Of a DNA stretch of 64,000 nucleotides, positions 10,323-18,463 are shown piece by piece (the first letter of the stretch is position 1; every line of letters begins with the position of its first letter). The DNA comes from Candidatus Streptomyces philanthi. Its GTDB lineage: Bacteria; Actinomycetota; Actinomycetes; Streptomycetales; Streptomycetaceae. The stretch is from NCBI GenBank assembly GCA_018114805.1, contig CP073042.1:5067501-5131500 (forward strand), in the 5' to 3' direction. A program made the position numbers and the translations under genes. The notes under the pieces are model-generated. The model was not told where the DNA came from, did not search any database, and saw only the letters and a program-made list of their open reading frames with translations.

Positions 10323-11659
10323 GCACCCACCTCGACAAGTCAGCCGACGAGCCGCGCGAGGGCGCCGACACCGCGGGGGCGAACGCCGACCGGCCGGCCG
10401 CACCTCTCATCGAGGGCGCCCCGGCCGCCGCCGGCGCGGTCACCGCCGTCGACCCCCGCCTCCTCGTGCGCGAGCAGGGCGTGCGGGGATACGTGCGGGA
10501 GTTCGGCCGCAAGCTGCGCGGCGGCGAACTCGGCTCGGTCCCCGTCGTGGTCGGCCTGGCCGTCATCTGGGCTGTCTTCCAGTGGCGGGACTCGGCCTTC
10601 CTGTCCCCGAAGAACCTCTCCGACCTGTCCATCTACATTGTCGGCACCGGGATGATCTCGGTCGGCATCGTGCTCGTCCTGCTCCTGGGCGAGATCGACC
10701 TGTCGGTCGGCTCGGTCAGCGGCCTGGCCGCCGCCGTCCTCGCCGTGCTCTACGTCAACGAGGGCCTGGCCGAGTGGCAGGCCATCCTCATCGCCCTCGC
10801 CTCCGGCGCGGCGGCCGGGGCCGCGCACGGCTTCTTCTTCGCCCGCGTCGGCGTCCCGGCGTTCGTCGTCACCTTGGCCGGGCTGCTGGCGTGGAACGGG
10901 CTGATGCTCCAGGTGCTCGGCACCACCGGCACCATCAACCTCGACCGCGACAGCTTCATCGTCCATCTGAACAGCCACTACTTCGTCTACATCGCCGTGG
11001 CCTACGGCGTTGCCGGGCTCGCCGTGGCGCTCTTTCTCGGCGCCCAGCTCCTGGACGCCCGACGCCGCCAGGCCGCGGGCGTACCCTTCCGGCCGCTCGG
11101 CGAGATCCTGGCGCGCACCGCCGTGCTGGCCGTGCTGGCCTTCGCGGCGGCCTGGCGGCTCAACGAGTACAAGGGCTTGCCGCTGGCGTTGCTGATCTTC
11201 CTGGTGGTGCTGATCGGCTATGACGTCCTGCTGCGCCGTACCCGCTTCGGCCGCCAGGTCTTCGCCGTCGGCGGCGGCGTCGAGGCCGCGCGGCGGGCGG
11301 GGGTCAACGTCACCCTCGTCCGCATCGCCGTCTTCTCGATCTCCGGCCTCATGGCCTCGGTCGGCGGCCTGTTCATCGCCTCCCGGATCGCCGCGGCCAA
11401 CCAGGGCGCCGGCACCGGAAACCTGCTGATGGAGGCCATCGCCGCGGCGGTCATCGGCGGCACCAGCCTCTTCGGTGGCCGGGGCAGCGTCTGGTCGGCG
11501 CTGCTCGGCATGCTCGTGATCGGCTCCATCGCCTCCGGCATGGCGCTGCTCGGCATCGAGGCGTCCGTGCAGTACATGATCACGGGTGGCGTGCTGCTCG
11601 CGGCTGTGGTAATCGACTCGGTCTCGCGTCGCACCCAGCGCTCGGCCGGGCGCGGCTAG
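10319..11659 (+). CDS. xylH: XylH, sugar ABC transporter permease
   Basis: A 446-residue membrane permease of the BPD_transp_2 (ribose/xylose) family. It has a hydrophilic N-terminus of about 75 residues and then about ten hydrophobic segments. The motif LLLGEIDLSVGSVSGLAAA (near residue 122) and the C-terminal AVIGGTSLFGGRGSVW (near residue 378) are diagnostic. It overlaps xylG by GTGA. It forms the translocation channel for xylose. It is intact and followed by a long terminator hairpin. Confidence 0.93.
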   Translation: MSTHLDKSADEPREGADTAGANADRPAAPLIEGAPAAAGAVTAVDPRLLVREQGVRGYVREFGRKLRGGELGSVPVVVGLAVIWAVFQWRDSAFLSPKNLSDLSIYIVGTGMISVGIVLVLLLGEIDLSVGSVSGLAAAVLAVLYVNEGLAEWQAILIALASGAAAGAAHGFFFARVGVPAFVVTLAGLLAWNGLMLQVLGTTGTINLDRDSFIVHLNSHYFVYIAVAYGVAGLAVALFLGAQLLDARRRQAAGVPFRPLGEILARTAVLAVLAFAAAWRLNEYKGLPLALLIFLVVLIGYDVLLRRTRFGRQVFAVGGGVEAARRAGVNVTLVRIAVFSISGLMASVGGLFIASRIAAANQGAGTGNLLMEAIAAAVIGGTSLFGGRGSVWSALLGMLVIGSIASGMALLGIEASVQYMITGGVLLAAVVIDSVSRRTQRSAGRG

Positions 11660-11669
11660 CACCCCCAGC

Positions 11670-11714
11670 GGCCCCACGGGGTCCCGCCACACGCTGGTGG
11701 GGCCCCGTGGGGCC
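11670..11714. terminator. xylFGH terminator
   Basis: A perfect 12-bp stem (11670-11681 with 11703-11714) is extended inward by imperfect pairing. It begins 11 bp after the xylH stop. Confidence 0.75.
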
Positions 11715-11748
11715 ACGCCCCGGACCGTCTCGGGGCGCTAGGGGGCCC

Positions 11749-11789
11749 GCTCGGGGCTCGCGTCCCAGCGCGCCGGGCGAGCCCCGAGC
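11749..11789. terminator. second hairpin between xylH and dxs
   Basis: GCTCGGGGCTCGC (11749-11761) is perfectly complementary to 11777-11789, with a 15-base loop. It is a backup terminator isolating dxs from xylFGH. Confidence 0.55.
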
Positions 11790-11956
11790 CACGACCCGCC
11801 GGGCGCGTGGGACCCCTGCGCGGGCGGGTCGTCGGTGACCGAGAACTGGACCACTCGCGTGAGTTACATCGCATCGGCCCAGCATCACCGCTAAGTGCGG
11901 AACATTAGTCTCGTCAGACCGACAAGGCTCGACAGCTCTACACCAAGGAGGCACAA

Positions 11957-13939
11957 GTGCCGAAGGAGCCGCGTGCAGCGCGTGCGGAGGCAGCGGACGG
12001 GGGGCTACTGCTGAGCCGTGTGAAGCGGCCTCGCGACCTCGACCGACTGAGCCTCACACAACTGGACGAGCTGGCGGCGGAGATCCGCTCCTTCCTCGTC
12101 GAGGAGGTCGCCAAGACCGGCGGCCACCTCGGGCCCAACCTCGGTGTGGTCGAGTTGACCATCGCCCTGCACCGGGTCTTCCACTCCCCCAAGGACCGCG
12201 TGCTCTGGGACACTGGGCACCAGTCGTACGTGCACAAGCTGCTTACGGGCCGTCAGGACTTCTCCAAGCTCAAGGGCAAGGGCGGCCTGTCCGGCTACCC
12301 CTCCCGCGCCGAGTCCGAGCACGACGTCATCGAGAACAGCCACGCCTCCACGGTCCTCGGCTGGGCCGAGGGCATCGCCAAGGCCAACGAGCTGCGCCGC
12401 AAGAACGACCACGTGGTCGCCGTCATCGGCGACGGCGCGCTCACTGGCGGCATGGCCTGGGAGGCGCTGAACAACATCGCCGCCGCCAAGGACCGTCCGC
12501 TGGTCATCGTCGTCAACGACAACGAGCGCTCGTACGCGCCGACCATCGGCGGCCTCGCCAACCACCTGGCCACGCTGCGCACCACCGACGGCTACGAGCG
12601 CTTCCTCGCCCGCGGCAAGGACCTCCTGGAGCGCACCCCGGTCGTCGGCCGTCCGCTGTACGGCACGCTGCACGGCGCCAAGAAGGGGCTGAAGGACTTC
12701 ATCGCGCCGCAGTGCATGTTCGAGGACCTGGGTCTGAAGTACGTCGGCCCCATCGACGGCCACGACATCGAGGCGCTGGAGTCCGCGCTCGAGCGGGCCA
12801 AGCGGTTCGGCGGCCCGGTCATCGTGCACTGCCTGACCGAGAAGGGCCGCGGCTACACGCCTGCCCTCCAGGACGAGGCGGACCGCTTCCACGCCGTCGG
12901 CAAGATCCACCCCGACACCGGGCTGCCGATCTCCTCCTCCGGCGCCGACTGGACTTCGGTCTTCGGCGAGGAGATGGTCAAGCTCGGCGAGGAGCGCGAG
13001 GACATCGTGGTCATCACGGCGGCCATGCTCCAGCCGGTGGGCCTGGAGAAGTTCGCCAAGGCGTTCCCGGACCGGGTCTTCGACGTGGGCATTGCCGAGC
13101 AGCACGGGGCCGTCTCCGCCGCGGGCCTGGCCACCGGCGGCCTGCACCCGGTCTTCGCCGTCTACGCCACCTTCCTGAACCGCGCCTTCGACCAGGTGCT
13201 GATGGATGTGGCGCTGCACAAGTGCGGGGTGACCTTCGTCCTGGACCGGGCGGGCATCACCGGCACCGACGGCGCCTCGCACAACGGCATGTGGGACATG
13301 TCCATCCTCCAGGTCGTCCCGGGGCTGCGACTGGCCGCCCCGCGCGACGCGGACCAGGTCCGCGCCCAGCTCCGGGAGGCGGTCGAGGTCACCGACGCGC
13401 CGACCGTCGTGCGCTACTCCAAGGGCGCGGTGGGCCCGGCGGTCAAGGCCGTCAACCGGATCGGCGGCATGGACATCCTGCGCGAGCCGGCCCCCGAGGG
13501 CCGGGCCGACGTGCTCCTCGTCTCGATCGGCGGGCTCGCCCCGATGTGCCTTGAGGTTGCCGACCTGCTGGACAGGCAGGGCATCTCGACCACCGTGGTG
13601 GACCCGCGGTGGGTCAAGCCGGTGGACGAGGCGATGCCGGTGCTGGCCGAGCGGCACCGGGTGGTCATCACGGCCGAGGACAACAGCCGGGTGGGCGGCG
13701 TCGGCTCCGTCATCGCGCAGGCGCTGCGCGACGCGGGCGTGGACGTGCTGCTGCGCGACTTCGGCATCCCGCCGCGCTTCCTGGACCACGCGTCCCGCAA
13801 GGAGATCCTGGCCGAGATCGGCCTCACCGCGCCGGACATCGCGCGCCAGGTGACCGGCCTGGTGGCCAAGCTCGACGGCCGCTACGAGGCGGACGAGGCC
13901 GGCGCCCGCTCCGGCTCGGCGCAGCCCGCGCGCGACTAG
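11957..13939 (+). CDS. dxs: 1-deoxy-D-xylulose-5-phosphate synthase
   Basis: A thiamine-diphosphate enzyme (660 residues) that condenses pyruvate and glyceraldehyde-3-phosphate, the entry step of the MEP isoprenoid pathway. Motifs seen are GGHLGPNLGVVELTIALH (residue about 55), the ThDP-binding GDGALTGGMAWEALNN (about 158) and the transketolase-type DVGIAEQHG (about 376). Relatives start nearer LLLSRVKRPRDLDRL; the GTG used here adds about 17 residues but has an ideal AAGGAGG (11945-11951). It is intact over 2 kb, in contrast to its many broken neighbours. Confidence 0.96.
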   Translation: MPKEPRAARAEAADGGLLLSRVKRPRDLDRLSLTQLDELAAEIRSFLVEEVAKTGGHLGPNLGVVELTIALHRVFHSPKDRVLWDTGHQSYVHKLLTGRQDFSKLKGKGGLSGYPSRAESEHDVIENSHASTVLGWAEGIAKANELRRKNDHVVAVIGDGALTGGMAWEALNNIAAAKDRPLVIVVNDNERSYAPTIGGLANHLATLRTTDGYERFLARGKDLLERTPVVGRPLYGTLHGAKKGLKDFIAPQCMFEDLGLKYVGPIDGHDIEALESALERAKRFGGPVIVHCLTEKGRGYTPALQDEADRFHAVGKIHPDTGLPISSSGADWTSVFGEEMVKLGEEREDIVVITAAMLQPVGLEKFAKAFPDRVFDVGIAEQHGAVSAAGLATGGLHPVFAVYATFLNRAFDQVLMDVALHKCGVTFVLDRAGITGTDGASHNGMWDMSILQVVPGLRLAAPRDADQVRAQLREAVEVTDAPTVVRYSKGAVGPAVKAVNRIGGMDILREPAPEGRADVLLVSIGGLAPMCLEVADLLDRQGISTTVVDPRWVKPVDEAMPVLAERHRVVITAEDNSRVGGVGSVIAQALRDAGVDVLLRDFGIPPRFLDHASRKEILAEIGLTAPDIARQVTGLVAKLDGRYEADEAGARSGSAQPARD

Positions 13940-14262
13940 CCTCCCGGTCGGGCCGCCGCACGGCGCGCCCACTCGACCGACTATGCCGGGTCGGCCCGCA
14001 CGGCACACGATGCCGCGCGCGGTCGGCCCGGCATCGTGCTGCCCGGGCCCGCGCGGGTCCGGGCACCTGCCCAGCGCGGCGGGCCGGGCCGGGGGCGCGT
14101 CGCCGGCCCCGGGGCATGGGCCGGGTGGTCCAGCGGGCGCGCCGTACCCGGCGTCCCATCGGGTGAACCGGGGCGGCCGTCGGCGCTGCGCACGGTCAGC
14201 CGGCCCGTGTGGTGCGAGAGCTTGACGCGGACGCGCGATCGAGCCAGGGCGGAGGAGCGCCG
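13940..14262. other. intergenic region between dxs and the permease
   Basis: GC-rich, with several short inverted motifs (for example GCCGGGTCGGCCCG near 13985), but no clear terminator, promoter or gene could be assigned. GGAGGAG (14251-14257) is the ribosome site of the next gene. Confidence 0.4.
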
Positions 14263-15835
14263 ATGAGCACGCGGGCACCCAGGAGGGGCCAGGGCGGCTA
14301 CTTCCGTACCAAGTCCGTCGAGCAGTCCATCCGCGACACTGAGGAGCCCGACCACGCGCTGAACAAGTCCCTGTCCGCCCTCGACCTCACCGTCTTCGGC
14401 GTCGGGGTGGTCATCGGCACCGGCATCTTCGTGCTCACCGGACAGATCGCCAGGGACACCGCGGGCCCCTCCGTCGCGCTGGCCTTCCTGGTCTCCGGCC
14501 TCGTCTGCGCGCTGGCCGCCCTGTGCTACGCGGAGTTCGCCTCCACCGTGCCGGTCGCGGGCTCCGCGTACACCTTCTCGTACGCCTCGCTCGGCTGTGC
14601 GGTGGTCGCCGTCGGCTGGTCGGGGTACGTGCGTTCGCTGATGGACAACGTCGGCTGGCACCTGCCGGACTGGCTGTCCGGAGCCGGCCAGGCGGACGGG
14701 TTCGGCTTCGACCTGCTCGCCTTCGTCCTGGTCGGGCTGGTGACGGCGGTGCTGGTGGCGGGGATGAAGCTGTCCGCGCGGGTCACCACACTGGTCGTGG
14801 CGATCAAGCTGGGCGTGGTGTTGCTGGTGATCGTGGCGGGCGCGTTCCTCGTCGAGGCCGACAACTACCGGCCGTTCATCCCGCCGGCCGAGGGCACCTC
14901 CGACCAGGGCTCCGGGCTGGCCGCCCCGCTCGTTCAGGTCATGTTCGAGTACGAGCCGACGACCTTCGGCGTGCGGGGCGTCTTCACGGCGGCGGCCATC
15001 GTCTTCTTCGCGTACATCGGCTTCGACATCGTGGCCACCGCGGCCGAGGAGACCCGGGACCCGCAGCGCGACGTGCCGCGCGGCCTGCTGGGCTCGCTGG
15101 CCATCTGCACGCTGCTCTACGTCGCCGTCTCGCTGGTGGTCACTGGCATGCGGAAGTACACCGAACTGACCGTGGACGCCCCGCTCGCCGACGCGTTCAA
15201 GGCCAGCGGGCACCCGTTCTACTCCGGCCTCATCAGCTTCGGCGCCGCGGTCGGACTGACGACCGTGTGCCTGATCCTGTTGCTCGGCCAGACCCGGGTG
15301 TTCTTCGCCATGAGCCGGGACGGGCTGCTGCCCCGGGCCTTCTCTCCCAGGTCCACCCGTGCTTCGGCACGCCCTACCGGTCCACCGTGCTGCTCGGTGC
15401 CGTGGTCGCCGTCATCGCCGGCTTCACCAGCCCCTGGCCGAGTTGGCAGAGCTGGTGAACATCGGCACGCTGTTCGCCTTCGTCGTGGTGGCCGTCGGCG
15501 TGGTCATCCTGCGCCGCACCCGCCCCGACCTGCCGCGCGGCTTCCGCGCCCCGCCTGTCCCCGCGCTGCCGGTGGCCTCCGTGCTGGCCTCGCTCTGGCT
15601 GATGCTCAACCTGCCGACCGAGACCTGGCTGCGCTTCGCCGCCTGGATGGCTCTCGGCTGCGTCGTCTACGTCGCGTACGGCCGCTCCCACAGCCGCGTG
15701 GGCGCGCCCACGCGCCCGGGTGGAGTAGGCCGTTTCGCCTCTGCCCCGCCCCGCCCCGTCGCGTGGGCGGGCGTTCCGGGCCGCGCGGCGTCGCTCCCGG
15801 CGCGCGGTCCGAAAGCGGCGCGGCGGTGGGAATGA
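14263..15835 (+). pseudogene. APC-family amino-acid permease (two frameshifts)
   Basis: A cationic-amino-acid-transporter-like protein of about 500 residues with 12 expected membrane helices. ALDLTVFGVGVVIGTGIFVL near residue 40 is the APC helix-1 signature, and FFAYIGFDIVATAAEETRDP is typical of the YfnA/CAT group. The first 360 codons are open. A one-base loss near 15346 (CTCTCCCAGG) and another near 15433 (AGCCCCTGG) then split the rest into three frames: LSQVHPCFGTPYRSTVLLGA, then LAELAELVNIGTLFAFVVV. Both are in C-runs, so sequencing error is possible for this gene taken alone. ATG 14263 has GGAGGAG five bases upstream. Confidence 0.82.
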
Positions 15836-15872
15836 GGGGTCGGAGAACGTCGATGTCGCGACCGTGGAAAGA

Positions 15873-15895
15873 GAGAGGTGGCCCTGCCACTTCTC
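15873..15895. terminator. small hairpin after the permease
   Basis: GAGAGGTGG and CCACTTCTC pair over nine positions with one wobble around a 5-base loop. It is a possible terminator. Confidence 0.35.
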
Positions 15896-16014
15896 GGATC
15901 TCGTTGACGTGCTGATCCGCCGCCTGCGAATCTCGGTGAGGCTCGGCGGCCTTCCCGTAAGGGGAGTGCGCGTTCGCCGGAAGGCGTTCTGACGAAGCGG
16001 CAGCGGGAGCGGCG

Positions 16015-16587
16015 TTGAGATCTCCGGTACGTGTTTCCGCGCTGGCGCTGGCCGGTGCCCTGGCGGTGGCGGGCTGCGTCAGCGACTCCGCGTCTGCCCC
16101 GCCGGAGTTCACGTCACAGCGCGGGCAGGCGCTGGGAAAGGCCCAGGAGCGGGCGCGACAGGCCTGCCTGACCTTCTCGTCGCACGACGCCGGCGAGGGC
16201 GACCGGGTGCCACGTGCCGACTGGTCCGTATGCTTCCAGTCCCAGCGCGAGCGGAGCGTCGAGTTCGCCGTCGTCAGAAAAGCCGAAACGTGCCCCGGCG
16301 CGGACGGTCAGCCGATTCCCTGGTGGCGCATGCCCGACGTGTCGTGGCTGTCGGTTTCCAGCGCGCGGGCCGAACTCACCGGTGTCGAGGCTGCCCTGAC
16401 GAAGGGCGTCCGGCTGGTGGGGGCCCGCCCCGGCGTCAACCCGCACGCACACCCGGGCGACGGCGCGTCCGAATCCTGGACGGTCTCCTCCCAACGGCCC
16501 GCCCCCGAAACCGCCCTGGACGAGCGTTGGCAGGCCGAGGAGGACATCGAACTCCTCGTCGTGCCACCCGACGCGCGCTGCCCGTAG
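16015..16587 (+). CDS. uncharacterised secreted lipoprotein
   Basis: A 190-residue protein with a signal peptide and lipobox AVAGC (Cys21). The mature part has two or three cysteines (ARQACLTF, DWSVCFQ, AETCPG) that may form disulfides. I do not recognise a domain. The TTG start at 16015 is preceded by GGGAGC; no other in-frame start keeps the signal peptide. It is likely anchored to the outer face of the membrane. Confidence 0.72.
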   Translation: MRSPVRVSALALAGALAVAGCVSDSASAPPEFTSQRGQALGKAQERARQACLTFSSHDAGEGDRVPRADWSVCFQSQRERSVEFAVVRKAETCPGADGQPIPWWRMPDVSWLSVSSARAELTGVEAALTKGVRLVGARPGVNPHAHPGDGASESWTVSSQRPAPETALDERWQAEEDIELLVVPPDARCP

Positions 16588-16662
16588 GGACGCCTGCGGC
16601 GGGCCGTAGCCACCGCACCGCTGGACCCGCCCCGATGGGGTGGCCGCCGCGCGGCGCGTCGC

Positions 16663-17058
16663 TCAGCCGCGCACCGACCGCGGCCCCGCCACGCTCGCCC
16701 CCAACGCGCCCACCCGTTCGCGCAGTTCGCGGTCGGCGGTGATCACCAGGCAGGGGCGCTCCGGCTGGCGGGCAGCGACGACGTCCACGATGTGGTCGTC
16801 GCCGCTGCCGGGCGCCGCCTCGACCCGTACGCCCGGCGCCGACGCCACCTCGCGGGCCCTGCCCTCCACGACGAGCACGATGTCCACCGGCTGCCCGCAC
16901 GCCCACGCGGGCACGTCGGTGCGCTCTGGCAGCCCGGTGGCGGAGAATGCGGTCAGTGCGTCGCGCAGTCGCTCGGCCGCACTATGTCGATCCCGCCACC
17001 AACCGTCGGGTACGGAGCCGACCACGTTCGCCGCGTCCACCACCACGAGTGCCTTCAT
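16663..17058 (-). CDS. NYN/PIN-like nuclease-fold protein
   Basis: A 131-residue cytoplasmic protein. MKALVVVDAANVVGS at the N-terminus, GSGDDHIVD in the middle and LVITADRELRERV near the end supply the acidic residues of the NYN (YacP-like) metal-dependent RNase fold. It is divergent from the beta-propeller gene. The reading is intact. An RNA-cleaving role is a family inference. Confidence 0.8.
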   Translation of the reverse strand: MKALVVVDAANVVGSVPDGWWRDRHSAAERLRDALTAFSATGLPERTDVPAWACGQPVDIVLVVEGRAREVASAPGVRVEAAPGSGDDHIVDVVAARQPERPCLVITADRELRERVGALGASVAGPRSVRG

Positions 17059-17136
17059 GCGCCCAGCCTGGCACGATCTATGGCTCGGGGCCGTATTGCC
17101 CACGGGCGGGCACCCGGCGTGCGCGGCCAGGCAAAA

Positions 17137-17142
17137 TACTAT
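17137..17142 (+). promoter_or_regulatory. candidate -10 of the propeller gene
   Basis: TACTAT lies inside the AT-rich GCAAAATACTATGG, in the 120-bp divergent spacer. No convincing -35 is seen. Confidence 0.35.
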
Positions 17143-17178
17143 GGTCAGTCTTACAAGAGGGAAGGTTGTCTGCGAACC

Positions 17179-18219
17179 ATGGTGTTGCGGTTGCTGCGCG
17201 GCAAGGACGGCAGGCTCTCGGCCTACGCCCCGGCGGCAGGCGGCATCGCCCGCTGGACGGAGACCCGTCCCGGAGGTCCGAAATGGACGGGGCCGGTGTG
17301 GCTGGACGTGCCGGGGCTGACCGCCTGTTCCATCGGCCAGGGCTCGGACGGCTACGTCCACCTGGTGGGTCTGCGGGAGAGACGCGCCCCCGATGAGCGG
17401 GTCGACGTGGACGTGGTGCACGCCACCCAGTACCAGACGGGCCGGCCGACCACGGTCTGGCACTCGCTGGGCACCCTGCACCCGAACGACTGGCACAAGG
17501 CCAGCCGCGTCAACGTGGTGACCACCGTCGTCGGCAAGGACGGCGCCGTGCACGTCGTGGTCCGCAACGCGGGCGGCGGCATCAGCGCGCGCCGCCAGGA
17601 CGCCAAGGGCAAGTGGAGCGGCTGGGTCGACTTCAAGGGCAGCAACGTCACCGAGGGCGTCTCGGCCGTCGCCACGGCGGAGGGCCGGGTGGAGTTCTTC
17701 GCGCCGGCCACGGGCAGCGCCCTGCGCTGGTACATGAACGAGCCCGGCGGCGGCCTCAAGCGCGGCGACAACCTCGACGTGGACCCGCTGCCCGGCACCG
17801 CCTCGGGCGTGCAGACCGGCCCCGACACCCTCACGCACTACTGGCGGGACGCGACCAGCAACGAGATCTTCGCCCTGCGGCCCGCCGAGGGCGCCGAACC
17901 CGTCTCGCTCGGCGGCGCGGCGGGTGAGGGCCCGGCCGTGGTCATCCAGGCGCCGGTGTACGGGTACGACTGCACGGTCCTCGCCCAGCGTGAGCCGGGC
18001 ACCGGGCGACTGGCCGTGGCGGCCTACCCCACGGAGAACGAGGCGGCCGGCGTGTGGTGGACACCCACCGGCGACCCGGGCCTGACCGAGCCCGCGCTGG
18101 CGCTCGACGGGTACGGGCGCGTCGTCCTCGCCGCCCTCGCGCCCGACCGCACCCTGCGCGTCGCCCGGCAGAAGACCACGGAGCCCGGGCTCGCGCTGGA
18201 CGCCTGGACGGCCGTCTAG
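17179..18219 (+). CDS. beta-propeller (PLL-like) repeat protein
   Basis: A 346-residue protein without signal peptide or membrane segment. It is built from repeated blades with aromatic/glycine patterns (KWTGPVWLDVPG, KWSGWVDFKGSNV, GRVEFFAPATGSALRWYM), which resemble fucose-lectin/PLL-like propellers. The function is unknown; carbohydrate or protein binding is a guess. ATG 17179 follows a GAGGGAAGG ribosome-like stretch. A perfect palindromic terminator lies downstream. Confidence 0.75.
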   Translation: MVLRLLRGKDGRLSAYAPAAGGIARWTETRPGGPKWTGPVWLDVPGLTACSIGQGSDGYVHLVGLRERRAPDERVDVDVVHATQYQTGRPTTVWHSLGTLHPNDWHKASRVNVVTTVVGKDGAVHVVVRNAGGGISARRQDAKGKWSGWVDFKGSNVTEGVSAVATAEGRVEFFAPATGSALRWYMNEPGGGLKRGDNLDVDPLPGTASGVQTGPDTLTHYWRDATSNEIFALRPAEGAEPVSLGGAAGEGPAVVIQAPVYGYDCTVLAQREPGTGRLAVAAYPTENEAAGVWWTPTGDPGLTEPALALDGYGRVVLAALAPDRTLRVARQKTTEPGLALDAWTAV

Positions 18220-18399
18220 CCCCGCGCCCGCGGCCCGGCCCTGGGGGGCCCCGAGTCCGCCCTGGCCGGCCCCGTGCGCGCCCCGCACCCGCCATCCGGC
18301 GACACCCGGCCTCATCTCGCCTTCCCGCGGCCCGGCACCGTCCCGCATGCCCACGCGGCGGTGGCGGTGCCGTGCCGAAGGCGACCCGTCAGCACACGC

Positions 18400-18443
18400 G
18401 ACCGGGGGGTGTCACGCGGCGCGCCGCGTGACACCCCCCGGTC
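18400..18443. terminator. 44-bp perfect palindrome, bidirectional terminator
   Basis: Bases 18400-18421 are exactly complementary to 18422-18443 with no spacer (centre GGCGCGCC). It lies between the converging propeller gene and fadB and can end both transcripts. Confidence 0.85.
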
Positions 18444-18463
18444 AGGTGCGGGGCGGTGGGCCG

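Noticed and set aside
12005..14278. Long antisense open frame opposite dxs (757 codons)
   Set aside because: It is a by-product of extreme GC3 in dxs; it has no ribosome site and a composition of Arg/Gly/Asp/Val repeats without domain features.
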